DNA of 33,506 bases from Burkholderiaceae bacterium (lineage in GTDB: Bacteria > Pseudomonadota > Gammaproteobacteria > Burkholderiales > Burkholderiaceae_F): the NCBI GenBank assembly GCA_017646335.1, contig JAGCMT010000078.1, forward strand, positions 1 to 33,506. Direction: 5' to 3'. Shown piece by piece: positions 1 to 7,679 of this stretch. Under the pieces are notes generated by a model that saw only the letters and a program-made list of their open reading frames with translations, was not told the origin of the DNA and did not search any database. The position numbers and the translations under genes were made by a program. Position 1 is the stretch's first letter; the number at the start of each line of letters is the position of its first letter.

Positions 1-1802
1 ACGCTTTGTTGCACTTGACGGGTTACGATCTCACGATCGAAGACTTGAAGGATTTCCGCCAATGGCACAGCAAGACGCCGGGTCACCCGGAAGTCGACGT
101 GACGCCGGGCGTTGAAACGACGACGGGTCCGTTGGGTCAAGGTATCTGTAATGCCGTCGGTATGGCATTGGCAGAGAAGATGTTGGCTGCTGAATTCAAT
201 CGTCCTGGTTTTGACGTGGTCAACAACTACACGTACTGCTTCTTGGGCGACGGCTGCTTGATGGAAGGCGTTAGCCACGAAGCTTGCTCTTTGGCCGGTA
301 CGTGGAAGTTGAACAAGTTGATCGCCATCTATGACGATAACGGTATCTCCATCGACGGTAAGGTCATCAATTGGTTCTCCGATGACACGCGCAAGCGCTT
401 CGAATCCTATGGCTGGAACGTAATCGGTCCGGTCGACGGTCATGACATCGACGCCATGGATGCCGCTATCGCTGAAGCCAAGAAGAGCGAAGACAAGCCC
501 ACGATGATCATCGCCCGTACGGTGATCGGTAAGGGTTCTCCGAACCGTGCCGGTACGAGCAAGGTCCACGGCGAAGCTTTGGGTGAAGAAGAATTGGCAT
601 TGACGCGCCAAGAATTGGGTTGGACGTGGGGTCCGTTTGAAATCCCGGCCGAACTCTATGCAGCAATGGACGCACGTCCTGCCGGCGCTGAAATGGAAGC
701 TCAATACGCTGCCATGGTCGAAGGCTACAAGGCTCAATATCCGGAATTGCACGCTGAATTGACGCGTCGCTTGGAAGGTAAGCTCCCGGAAGGTTTCTGC
801 TGCAAGGTCAAGGCCGCTGTTGAAGCCGCTGCTGAAGCTCAAGCTACGGTTGCTACCCGTAAGGCCAGCCAAATGGCATTGAACGCCTTGGCTCCGGCAT
901 TGCCTGAAATGTTGGGTGGTTCCGCTGACTTGACGGGTTCCAACTTGACGAATTGGACGGGTGTCGAAGCTTTGCGTCCGGATACGTACTTGGGTCGTCA
1001 CGTGAACTACGGTGTTCGCGAATTCGGTATGTCCGCTATCCAAAACGGTGTGGCTCTTTACGGTGGTTTCATCCCGTTCTCCGCAACGTTCTTGACGTTC
1101 TCCGACTACTCTCGCAACGCCATCCGTATGGCCGCATTGATGAAGCAACGCTCCATCTTCCTCTTCACGCATGACTCCATCGGTTTGGGTGAAGACGGTC
1201 CGACGCACCAATCCGTTGAACACGTGGCAAGCCTTCGCTTGATCCCGAATTTGAACGTGTGGCGTCCGGCTGACACGGCTGAAGCCATCGTTGCATGGGC
1301 TAGCGCCGTGAACTCGGCCGATAAGCCGAGCGTGATCATCGGTTCTCGCCAAAACATTGAATTCACCAAGCGTGATCCGGAAACGGTCGTCGCACATGGT
1401 AAGCTCGCCATGGAAAAGGGTGCTTATGTCTTGCTCGAAAGCTCCAAGGGTGCCGAACAAGTCGAATGCGTTTTGATGGCTACGGGCTCTGAAGTTCCGT
1501 TGGCTGTGAAGGCTCGTGAAGTGCTCGAAGCTCAAGGCGTGGGTACGCGTGTGGTTTCCATGCCGTGCGTGGACATCTTTGATACGCTTTGCTGCGAAGA
1601 AAAGCGTGCCATTTTGACGGATGCACCGAAGGTTGCTATCGAAGCAGGTGTGACGTCCGTGTGGTATAAGTACGTTAAGGACGGCGCTGTGATCGGTATC
1701 GACACGTTCGGTGAATCCGCTCCGGCCGGCGTGCTTTGGGAAAAATTCGGTTTCACGGTCGAACGTATCGTTGAAGCTGCCAACAAGTTAATCAAACACT
1801 AA
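1..1802 (+). CDS. tkt: Transketolase, 5'-truncated by the window edge
   Basis: Transketolase moves two-carbon ketol units between sugar phosphates in the non-oxidative pentose phosphate pathway, using thiamine diphosphate and Mg2+ in the cytosol. The reading frame is open from base 3, so the gene begins upstream. The first residues (LLHLTGYDL) match about residue 74 of E. coli TktA, so roughly 75 residues are missing. Visible family blocks are [21 protein letters not shown], the ThDP/metal motif GDGCLMEG followed by DDNGIS, the pyrimidine-domain GVREFGM, the histidine-rich [15 protein letters not shown], and a C-terminal domain ending in the conserved TFGESAPAG. The gap gene follows after 19 nt, and a tkt-gap pair is common in betaproteobacteria. 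Codon use is strongly biased (Leu TTG, Thr ACG, Gln CAA), which fits high expression. Family assignment is secure. Confidence 0.97.
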   Translation, partial: ALLHLTGYDLTIEDLKDFRQWHSKTPGHPEVDVTPGVETTTGPLGQGICNAVGMALAEKMLAAEFNRPGFDVVNNYTYCFLGDGCLMEGVSHEACSLAGTWKLNKLIAIYDDNGISIDGKVINWFSDDTRKRFESYGWNVIGPVDGHDIDAMDAAIAEAKKSEDKPTMIIARTVIGKGSPNRAGTSKVHGEALGEEELALTRQELGWTWGPFEIPAELYAAMDARPAGAEMEAQYAAMVEGYKAQYPELHAELTRRLEGKLPEGFCCKVKAAVEAAAEAQATVATRKASQMALNALAPALPEMLGGSADLTGSNLTNWTGVEALRPDTYLGRHVNYGVREFGMSAIQNGVALYGGFIPFSATFLTFSDYSRNAIRMAALMKQRSIFLFTHDSIGLGEDGPTHQSVEHVASLRLIPNLNVWRPADTAEAIVAWASAVNSADKPSVIIGSRQNIEFTKRDPETVVAHGKLAMEKGAYVLLESSKGAEQVECVLMATGSEVPLAVKAREVLEAQGVGTRVVSMPCVDIFDTLCCEEKRAILTDAPKVAIEAGVTSVWYKYVKDGAVIGIDTFGESAPAGVLWEKFGFTVERIVEAANKLIKH

Positions 1803-1821
1803 CCTCAAGAGGATTTTTGAA

Positions 1822-2844
1822 ATGACCATTAAGGTTGCAATTACTGGTTTTGGCCGTATCGGCCGCAACATCTTGCGCGCTCGTTATGAATCCGACAAGT
1901 GGAATGACGTCGAGATCGTCGCTATCAACGCTATGGGTAGCCTCGAAACGAACGCTTTCTTGTTGAAGCACGATACGGTTCATGGTCACTTCTGCGCTGA
2001 CGTGAAGACCGAAGTCGTCTCCGACGACGAAAAGTACATGATCGTCAACGGCGACCGTATGCGCGTTTTCTGCGAACGCGACCCGAAGAAGTTGCCGTGG
2101 GCTGAATTGGGTGTGGACGTTGTGCTCGAATGTACGGGCGCCTTCCGCAGCAAGGAATCCTGCTTGCCGCACTTGGAAAGCGGTGCTAAGAAGGTCTTGA
2201 TCTCCGCTCCGGGTAAGGAAGTTGATGCTACGGTCGTTTACGGCGTGAACCACGACGTTTTGACGGCTGACATGACGGTTGTCTCCAACGCTTCCTGCAC
2301 GACGAACTGCTTGGCTCCGGTTGTGAAGCCCTTGCACGACGCTCTCGGCGTTGTCAACGGTTTGATGACGACGGTCCACGCTTACACGAACGACCAAAAC
2401 GTGACGGACGTTTACCACAAGGACCTCCGCCGTGCTCGTTCCGCTACGCACTCCATGATCCCGACGAAGACGGGTGCTGCCGCTGCTGTCGGTAAGGTTT
2501 TGCCGGAATTGAACGGTAAGTTGGACGGTTTCGCCGTTCGCGTTCCGACGATCAACGTTTCCTTCTGCGACTTGACGTTCATGGCCGGTCGCGACACGAC
2601 GGTTGAAGAAGTCAACGCCATCATGAAGGCTGCTTCCGAAGCTAACGCCGCAGTTTTGGGTTACAACGCTGATCCGTTGGTCTCCATCGACTTCAACCAC
2701 GACGCTCGTTCCTCCATCTTCGACTCCACGTTGACGAAGGTTTCCGGTACGCGCTTGGTCAAGGTTACGGCTTGGTACGACAACGAATGGGGCTTCTCTT
2801 GCCGCATGCTCGACACGGCTTGCGCTATGATGGCTGCCAAGTAA
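1822..2844 (+). CDS. gap: Glyceraldehyde-3-phosphate dehydrogenase (type I)
   Basis: This 340-residue enzyme oxidises glyceraldehyde 3-phosphate to 1,3-bisphosphoglycerate in glycolysis and runs the reverse step in gluconeogenesis. The Rossmann motif GFGRIGR is at residues 9-15. The catalytic SNASCTTNC places the nucleophile at Cys159. The S-loop [11 protein letters not shown] and the C-terminal WYDNEWGFS are present. The start is ATG at 1822, preceded by AAGAGGA. The gene probably shares the tkt transcript and ends in a strong terminator, so pgk is not in the operon here. One oddity: the acidic residue that normally ends beta-strand 2 (AIND in NAD-specific enzymes) is Ala37 (AINA), which may widen coenzyme use toward NADP. 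Codon use is extreme, with no in-frame CTG in the stretches read. Confidence 0.97.
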   Translation: MTIKVAITGFGRIGRNILRARYESDKWNDVEIVAINAMGSLETNAFLLKHDTVHGHFCADVKTEVVSDDEKYMIVNGDRMRVFCERDPKKLPWAELGVDVVLECTGAFRSKESCLPHLESGAKKVLISAPGKEVDATVVYGVNHDVLTADMTVVSNASCTTNCLAPVVKPLHDALGVVNGLMTTVHAYTNDQNVTDVYHKDLRRARSATHSMIPTKTGAAAAVGKVLPELNGKLDGFAVRVPTINVSFCDLTFMAGRDTTVEEVNAIMKAASEANAAVLGYNADPLVSIDFNHDARSSIFDSTLTKVSGTRLVKVTAWYDNEWGFSCRMLDTACAMMAAK

Positions 2845-2904
2845 TCAAAACTTCGGTTTCTGATTAAAAAATCCCACGATGGTTTTCTATCGTGGGATTT
2901 TTTT
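2844..2904 (+). terminator. Rho-independent terminator of tkt-gap, with an upstream UUCG hairpin
   Basis: Starting at the last base of the gap stop codon there is a hairpin with a bulge closed by a C(UUCG)G tetraloop (2844-2864). It is followed by a 10-bp stem, ATCCCACGAT (2871-2880) with ATCGTGGGAT (2889-2898), and a run of seven T. The A-run on the left side would let it work on the other strand too. Confidence 0.9.
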
Positions 2905-3004
2905 AGCCAGCTCTAAGTGAATTGTCGTATGATTTTTTGATGGTAAAAAATAAAATACCTATAAAAATCAATTGCTTACATAGCTTAAGGCTTATAACTT
3001 AGTC

Positions 3005-3161
3005 GGTTTGTCTTATAGGAATGTGACGTTGAAATTGGCATTATGAGGCTTAGTGATGTCGAATCATCCTAAGGTCCTCCAAAGTTCTTTTTGGATAAAA
3101 CGAGGGAACTTTGGTTTTACATCCCGATTCTTTACTGCACAAAAGAGTCGGGATTTTTTTT
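3005..3161 (+). ncRNA. Candidate intergenic small RNA (no family recognised)
   Basis: The 370-bp space between gap and the ygiW-like gene holds no supported protein gene. It does contain a second plus-strand terminator (3121-3161) that no upstream plus-strand ORF needs, because gap already has its own. A 9-bp hairpin, CCAAAGTTC (3079-3087) with GAACTTTGG (3106-3114), lies just before it. A possible -10 (TATAAC, 2993-2998) has TTGCTT 15 nt upstream, which is shorter than ideal. Together these suggest a transcript of about 155 nt. The start is inferred from that weak promoter and is uncertain. I could not match it to 6S, SRP or another known RNA. Alternatively the hairpins are only a back-up terminator for gap read-through. 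Confidence 0.35.
3121..3161 (+). terminator. Rho-independent terminator with no adjacent plus-strand gene
   Basis: An 11-bp stem with one G-U pair, ATCCCGATTCT (3121-3131) with AGAGTCGGGAT (3144-3154), is followed by eight T. It is oriented to end plus-strand transcription. Confidence 0.8.
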
Positions 3162-3166
3162 CCAAC

Positions 3167-3195
3167 AAAAAAGGGAAGCGTTTAAAAGCTTCCCT
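3167..3195 (-). terminator. Terminator of the ygiW-like gene
   Basis: On the minus strand the stem AGGGAAGC (3188-3195) pairs with GCTTCCCT (3172-3179) across an 8-nt loop and runs into six T. It lies about 20 bp past the stop codon of the BOF-family gene. Confidence 0.85.
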
Positions 3196-3214
3196 AATAT
3201 GATCGATGACGTCA

Positions 3215-3574
3215 TTACTTTACGACGACGAGGCGTTCAACGTCGATCTTATTATCGCCGACGAGCTCGGAGTCCACTTCACCTTCAATGCGAACCACGG
3301 TGTCGGGCGTCACTTTTTGACCCTTAAAGACTTCATTGTCGATATCGACTTCAATGACGCCGGTTGCATCGCGGAAGCGATAGTCGTCACCTTTGATTCG
3401 TTCGATGACTTTTCCTTCTAAAACAACCCACTGATCGTCCTTACCATCCTTCAACACAGACTTGACAGTAGCCAAACCACCGCCCGTTGTTTCAACGAAC
3501 TGAGCTTGAGCGGCACCCATACCAAATGACAAGAGGGCGGCAGAGGTGATGGCAACGAATTTCCACTTTTGCAT
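3215..3574 (-). CDS. YgiW/YdeI (BOF) family periplasmic OB-fold protein
   Basis: A 119-residue exported protein. Residues 1-24 form a signal peptide (Lys at 3 and 5, hydrophobic core, AQA cleavage site before QF). The mature part carries the family signature: TVKSVLKDGKDDQWVVLEGKV, then YRFRD.TG.I.VDID and a C-terminal IEGEVDSE..D.KIDVERL strand set, which is the small beta-barrel of the bacterial OB-fold family. Relatives in enterics bind small ligands or cations and are linked to peroxide, cadmium and antimicrobial-peptide stress; the ligand here is unknown. The frame is open upstream, but ATG 3574 has AAGGAG eight bases before it and gives a clean signal peptide, so I chose it. It is monocistronic, with its own promoter and terminator. 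Confidence 0.88.
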   Translation of the reverse strand: MQKWKFVAITSAALLSFGMGAAQAQFVETTGGGLATVKSVLKDGKDDQWVVLEGKVIERIKGDDYRFRDATGVIEVDIDNEVFKGQKVTPDTVVRIEGEVDSELVGDNKIDVERLVVVK

Positions 3575-3605
3575 GATGCTTCTCCTTGTCTTAATTTCTA
3601 TCTTT

Positions 3606-3634
3606 AGTGTACGTAAGATGAGAACCCTTCTCAA
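3606..3634 (-). promoter_or_regulatory. Sigma-70 promoter and palindromic operator of the ygiW-like gene
   Basis: On the minus strand TTGAGA and TACACT are separated by 17 bp, ending about 30 bp before the start codon. The perfect inverted repeat TGAGAA-N3-TTCTCA (3619-3633) overlaps the -35 box and spacer, a good place for a repressor or response regulator. The regulator is unknown. Confidence 0.55.
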
Positions 3635-3657
3635 CTGAAAGATGTCAGTAAATGTGA

Positions 3658-3694
3658 CAAAAAAGCCTTTACGGCGTCGAAACCGTAAAGGCTT
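3658..3694 (-). terminator. Terminator of the M20 amidohydrolase gene
   Basis: A 12-bp perfect stem, AAGCCTTTACGG with CCGTAAAGGCTT (3663-3674 and 3683-3694), has an 8-nt loop and a six-T tail on the minus strand, 24 bp past the stop codon. Confidence 0.9.
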
Positions 3695-3717
3695 GTTACA
3701 TCTATCAACCGAACGGA

Positions 3718-5001
3718 TTATTTGGCTTCATGCAAGCGCTTGAGTACGCCCACGAAGACGCCCAAACCTTCGGGCATGCTTTCCGTGTCTTGAATATCGA
3801 AGTCACATTGGTGGTGACCGTTGTGGTTGCAACCGAAGAGGAAGAATGCAGCTTGACCGCCGTGTTCTTGGACGCGACGCATCATGAAGGAGCAGTCTTC
3901 GCTACCGGCCTTCGGGCTCAAGTTATAGACGTTCTTGACGGATTCAAGCGATTGAGCCGATTCAAAGACGATGTCGGAGAGTTCCGTGTCGGCCTTGATG
4001 TTGGTGGCTGCACCCACGATGTCGATTTGATATTGGCAACCGTAGCATTCGGCGGCACCGCGGATGATACGTTCGGCCGTTTCTTGCATGTATTGGTTGA
4101 TTTCGTGGTTTTCACCGCGCACTTCCAATTGCAACGTGGCCTTGGAAGGCACGACATTGCGGCCTTCACCGGCGTGAAGCGTACCGACGTTCACGCACGT
4201 TTCGCCTTGACCGTGGCGAGCGATACCCATCAATTGGAGCGATGCCGTGCAGCCGGCCAAAAGGGCGTTGCGACCCAATTCAGGAGAGCCGCCGGCGTGA
4301 GAGGCCTTACCCGTGTAAGTGACGTTCATCTTCGTGGTTGCCATGAAGCCTTCACGAATGACAGCCACTTCATGCAACTTGGCGTTCACGCCGATATGAC
4401 CGGCTAAGAAGTAGTCGACGTCGTCGAGATTGCCGGAATAAGCGATACCGCAGGCACCCTTGGTGCCTTCTTCTGCCGGTTGGAAAACGAGCTTGATCGT
4501 ACCGGTTAACTTGTCGGCATTGTCTTTGACCCAATGAGCCACGGCCAAACCGATAGCCGTGTGAGCGTCATGACCGCAAGCGTGCATCAAGCCTTCATTT
4601 TTGGATGCGAAACCTTCGTGAGCGGGAACGTGTTCATCGGTGGCCAATTCTTGGACATTGACGCAGTCCATGTCAAAACGAAGAGCGGTGACCGGACCGG
4701 GGCGACCCGTTTCCCAAACGGCCATACAACCCGTAAATTCGTCCATTTCTTCCAAAAGACCTTCGTCAATGCCTTGGGCCTTGGCTCGTTCGATAGCCCC
4801 CTTAATGACCTTTTCTTGGCGGTCAAAAGCATGCGTTTCATCAAAGAGTTTCTTGCCGAGAACCGTCTTGAAACCTAAATCGCGAACGCGTTGAACGACC
4901 GTTTGCGTGGTCATGAATTCGGTCCAAGCGATTTCGGGGTAACGGTGAAGCTCACGACGCGTGAGGATCATTTCGGGGATGTAAGCGGATAACATCAACA
5001 T
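3718..5001 (-). CDS. M20 family metallopeptidase/amidohydrolase, AbgA-like
   Basis: A 427-residue cytosolic zinc amidohydrolase of peptidase family M20D. The metal-site blocks are RFDMD (108-112), HACGHDAHTAIG (140-151), FQPAEEG (173-179), GHIG (201-204) and a late GCNHNGHH. The long N-terminal insertion between RELHRYPE and the CMAVWETGRPGP strand (about residues 45-95) is typical of AbgA, which cleaves p-aminobenzoyl-glutamate together with AbgB, rather than of the shorter aminoacylases. No abgB or abgT partner is in the window, so the substrate could be another N-acyl amino acid. The start is ATG 5001, with AAGGAG seven bases upstream. The gene stands alone between two terminators. Confidence 0.85.
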   Translation of the reverse strand: MLMLSAYIPEMILTRRELHRYPEIAWTEFMTTQTVVQRVRDLGFKTVLGKKLFDETHAFDRQEKVIKGAIERAKAQGIDEGLLEEMDEFTGCMAVWETGRPGPVTALRFDMDCVNVQELATDEHVPAHEGFASKNEGLMHACGHDAHTAIGLAVAHWVKDNADKLTGTIKLVFQPAEEGTKGACGIAYSGNLDDVDYFLAGHIGVNAKLHEVAVIREGFMATTKMNVTYTGKASHAGGSPELGRNALLAGCTASLQLMGIARHGQGETCVNVGTLHAGEGRNVVPSKATLQLEVRGENHEINQYMQETAERIIRGAAECYGCQYQIDIVGAATNIKADTELSDIVFESAQSLESVKNVYNLSPKAGSEDCSFMMRRVQEHGGQAAFFLFGCNHNGHHQCDFDIQDTESMPEGLGVFVGVLKRLHEAK

Positions 5002-5037
5002 TTCAAAACTCCTTGAAAGGGAAATCGTTGCTCAAAC

Positions 5038-5079
5038 AAAAAGACCGCCAATCCTTTAGAAAAAGGAACAAGCGGTCTT
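5038..5079 (-). terminator. Terminator of the short-chain dehydrogenase gene
   Basis: The minus-strand stem AAGACCGC (5072-5079) pairs with GCGGTCTT (5041-5048), extended by partly paired bases, and leads into a short T run. It lies about 120 bp past the SDR stop and just ahead of the amidohydrolase start, so the two genes are probably separate transcripts. The interval 5080-5195 shows nothing else I can name. Confidence 0.75.
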
Positions 5080-5195
5080 GGGATGATGAGAGGCCGATCG
5101 ATTCGGTTGGCGATTGGCGTTGCAATGTCGCCATGGGTTTGACGCTCGGCTTCAGGATCCTTGAGCGCTGTGCCAACATTTTACCGCATTCATCA

Positions 5196-5966
5196 TCAGA
5201 ACTTTTGTTGCAACATCCACAATCGCATGCAAAGACTGGCGGGTAAGAATTTGGCGAGGATGCGTACGGCATTGGGCAAGAAACCGTAGATCGAGAGGGG
5301 GCGATTCACCTTCGCATCTCGGATTGCTTTTTGAGCAACTACATCGGGTTTGACCATGCCGGTAAATGTGTTGACGGACTTTTTAGCACCGATTTCTGCA
5401 CGTGCGTAAAGATTGGTGTCGATCCAACCCGGGCAAACGGCGGTGACGTGGATACCGCGAGGCTTTAATTCTTCGCGCAAAGCCAATGAATAGTTCTTCA
5501 CAAACACTTTGGTTGCCGCATAGATGTTCATATAGGGAAGCGGCAGAAAGGCAGAAAGCGAACCGATATTGATGATGCAACTGCCTTGGTTCATAAACGG
5601 AATCGAGCGCAAAGCCATTTGTACGACGGCTTTGGCGTTCAAGTCGATCAAGTTACTCGACTCGTGCATATTTAACGATTCATAGTCGGCAAACTTGGCA
5701 AAACCGGCGTTATTGACCAAGTAGTGAACACAAGGTTGTTCTTGCGTTAACGTCGTTTCGAATTCGGAAAGTGAGAGCGGTTCGGTGAGGTCTGCCGAGA
5801 AAATGCGGATGCGTTGCGGAGCCAAGGCTTGCACTTCTAGCAAGCGAGCCTCATTGCGAGCAATTGCCCAAATTTCATCGATAGGCTCTTGTAATAACCC
5901 TTCGACGAAGGCTTTTCCTAAGCCGCTATTGGCGCCGGTAACGATGGCAATTTTCTTTTGACTCAC
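5196..5966 (-). CDS. Short-chain dehydrogenase/reductase (classical SDR)
   Basis: A 256-residue NAD(P)-dependent oxidoreductase with the classical SDR layout: coenzyme motif TGANSGLG near the N-terminus, NNAG in the middle, the active-site Ser in NIGSLSAF, the Tyr-x3-Lys pair in YAATK, and PGWIDTNL after it. The substrate is not readable; relatives act on ketoacyl, sugar or steroid-like ketones. The C-terminal tail ends in a hydrophobic and basic segment (FLPNAVRILAKFLPASLC) that may touch the membrane, as in SDRs acting on lipids. The frame stays open to a TTG at 6002, but the GTG at 5966 gives the usual SQKKIAIVTG start and has GAAAG before it, so I prefer it. It is a single-gene unit. Confidence 0.85.
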   Translation of the reverse strand: MSQKKIAIVTGANSGLGKAFVEGLLQEPIDEIWAIARNEARLLEVQALAPQRIRIFSADLTEPLSLSEFETTLTQEQPCVHYLVNNAGFAKFADYESLNMHESSNLIDLNAKAVVQMALRSIPFMNQGSCIINIGSLSAFLPLPYMNIYAATKVFVKNYSLALREELKPRGIHVTAVCPGWIDTNLYARAEIGAKKSVNTFTGMVKPDVVAQKAIRDAKVNRPLSIYGFLPNAVRILAKFLPASLCMRLWMLQQKF

Positions 5967-6022
5967 GATATTCACTTTCGAAAAGAATAGACGGATGAGC
6001 AAAATTTTAGTGGAAAAAAGGT

Positions 6023-6060
6023 AAAAAAAACCTCCCTATGCTCTATGAGCATTCGGGAGG
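6023..6060 (-). terminator. Terminator of hydG
   Basis: On the minus strand CCTCCC pairs with GGGAGG around an inner ATGCT/AGCAT stem, followed by eight T. It starts 30 bp after the hydG stop. Confidence 0.88.
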
Positions 6061-6089
6061 AAAGTTCCTTTCACTGGAGAATGGTTTAA

Positions 6090-7508
6090 TTAGAAGCGGA
6101 AGTCACGTTCGCCTTCGGCGATACGAACCAAACGCTTTTCAGAAGCAATACGAATCTTTTCATGCGGGATCTTCGGCAATTCAGCCACGATCACTTTTTC
6201 GCCGGCAGCTTTGGTGGCTTCGCTTGCGTAGTCTTCCATGTATTCCTTCAATGTCATCACGGCATTGGCTTGGCAGTAAGTGGCAATTTCACCCGTCTTG
6301 GCCAATTCCATGAAGCGGTCGCCCGTGCGGCCGGCGCGGTAGCATGCCGTACAGAAGCTCGGTAAGTAGCCGTCTTCCAACAACCAATGAACGACTTCGT
6401 CCAAGGTACGGCGGTCGCTGGTTTCGAATTGAGCGGAGTTGTCTTCCTTTTCTTCTTCAACAACGTAACCGCCCACGCTCGTACGAGAGCCACCGCTAAT
6501 TTGCGATACACCGAATTCCAAGCACTTGGCACGGACGCGAGCCGATTCGCGCGTCGAGACGATCATGCCGGTGTAGGGGACGGCGATACGGATCAAGGCG
6601 ACGATCTTCAAGAAGATTTCATCGGGAACGGCATTGGTGAACGTACCCGGATCGACGTCATCGGCCGGACAGATACGCGGCACACTGATCGTGTGCGGGC
6701 CGACACCCCAGGTAGCTTCCAAGTGTTCGCCGTGCATCAAAAGACCCACGAAATCGTAACGATAAAGCGTCAAACCGAACAAAACGCCCAAGCCGACGTC
6801 ATCGATACCGGCTTCCATGGCACGGTCCATCGCTTCGGTGTGATAGGCGTAGTTGCTCTTGGGACCCTTGGGGTGGAGCATTTCGTAGTTCGGCTTGTTG
6901 TACGTTTCTTGGAACAATTGATACGTACCGATGCCGGCTTCGTGGAGCTTGCGGTAGTTTTCCACGGTCGTGGCGGCAATGTTGATATTGACGCGACGAA
7001 TTTCACCGTTCTTGTGTTTGATCGAGTAGATCGTCTTGATGGAGTCCAAGATGTATTCGATCGGATTGTGACGCGGGTGTTCACCGGCTTCCAACAAAAG
7101 ACGCTTGTGGCCCATGTCTTGGAGAGCGATCACTTCTTGACGGATTTGCTCTTGCGTCAACTTCTTGCGAACGATGGTTTTGTTCTTTGCGTGATAAGGG
7201 CAGTAAATGCAACCGTTAATACAGTGATTGGAAAGGTAAAGCGGTGCAAAGAGCACAATACGGTTACCGTAAATGTGTTCTTTGATTTTCTTAGCCAAAC
7301 CGAAAATACGTTCGTTGCACTCAGGGATATCGCAGTCCAACAAGACAGCGGCTTCACGGTGAGTCAAGCCCTTGAAGGTTTCAGCCTTATCGAGAATCGA
7401 GTCAATCAATTCACGGTTGCTTTTATTTTCTTGTGCCCAAGCCAACGTGGCTTGAATTTCTTCGTCAGCAATAAACTCTTCGGCAATCTTACTGCGAGGA
7501 TCGTACAT
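6090..7508 (-). CDS. hydG: [FeFe]-hydrogenase maturase HydG (radical SAM tyrosine lyase)
   Basis: HydG cleaves tyrosine to make the CO and cyanide ligands, as an Fe-cysteine synthon, for the H-cluster of [FeFe] hydrogenases. The protein has 472 residues, the usual HydG length and about 95 longer than ThiH. Cys96, Cys100 and Cys103 (CINGCIYC) form the CX3CX2C radical SAM site. Cys386, Cys389 and Cys412 form the CX2CX22C motif that holds the auxiliary cluster with its dangler iron and is diagnostic of HydG against ThiH. The start is ATG 7508, with AAGGAG eight bases upstream. It sits alone between terminators: no hydA, hydE or hydF lies in the window. [FeFe] hydrogenase is uncommon in betaproteobacteria, so the gene may be acquired, but codon use matches its neighbours (Leu TTG, Gln CAA). 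Confidence 0.93.
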   Translation of the reverse strand: MYDPRSKIAEEFIADEEIQATLAWAQENKSNRELIDSILDKAETFKGLTHREAAVLLDCDIPECNERIFGLAKKIKEHIYGNRIVLFAPLYLSNHCINGCIYCPYHAKNKTIVRKKLTQEQIRQEVIALQDMGHKRLLLEAGEHPRHNPIEYILDSIKTIYSIKHKNGEIRRVNINIAATTVENYRKLHEAGIGTYQLFQETYNKPNYEMLHPKGPKSNYAYHTEAMDRAMEAGIDDVGLGVLFGLTLYRYDFVGLLMHGEHLEATWGVGPHTISVPRICPADDVDPGTFTNAVPDEIFLKIVALIRIAVPYTGMIVSTRESARVRAKCLEFGVSQISGGSRTSVGGYVVEEEKEDNSAQFETSDRRTLDEVVHWLLEDGYLPSFCTACYRAGRTGDRFMELAKTGEIATYCQANAVMTLKEYMEDYASEATKAAGEKVIVAELPKIPHEKIRIASEKRLVRIAEGERDFRF

Positions 7509-7530
7509 GTCCTAATCTCCTTACCTGATG

Positions 7531-7550
7531 GTTGCCGATCTGGCGGCAAC
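7531..7550 (-). promoter_or_regulatory. Inverted repeat in the hydG leader
   Basis: GTTGCCG-N6-CGGCAAC, a perfect 7-bp inverted repeat, lies 23-42 bp upstream of the hydG ATG. It could be an operator or a leader hairpin. I did not find a convincing -35/-10 pair or an FNR-type TTGAT-N4-ATCAA site in the interval. Confidence 0.35.
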
Positions 7551-7624
7551 ACGATAGGTGCAAGTTTAGGATCGAATTAGGGTAAATTGGGAGGTAATGG
7601 CTTAGCCGAACGGGTAATTTTGTA

Positions 7625-7664
7625 AAAATAAAAAACGCTACGATTTTTTTCGTAGCGTTTTTTG
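7625..7664. terminator. Bidirectional terminator below cdsA-like gene
   Basis: AAAAACGCTACGA (7631-7643) and TCGTAGCGTTTTT (7650-7662) form a perfect 13-bp stem with A and T flanks on both sides. It ends the minus-strand plsC/cdsA unit and would also stop plus-strand read-through. Confidence 0.88.
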
Positions 7665-7679
7665 GTTAGTACCCAGGCG

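Noticed and set aside
1792..2700. A 302-codon open frame on the minus strand
   Set aside because: Antisense of gap; no family resemblance and no start signals.
2845..3214. 6S RNA or SRP RNA in the space after gap
   Set aside because: No long rod with a central bubble and no GGAAGC...GCAGCC SRP tetraloop region could be found.
6090..7508. ThiH (2-iminoacetate synthase) as the identity of the radical SAM gene
   Set aside because: The protein is about 95 residues longer than ThiH and has the C-terminal CX2CX22C motif specific to HydG.
6387..7580. A 397-codon open frame on the plus strand
   Set aside because: Antisense of hydG, whose motifs are unmistakable; the same codon-bias effect explains it.
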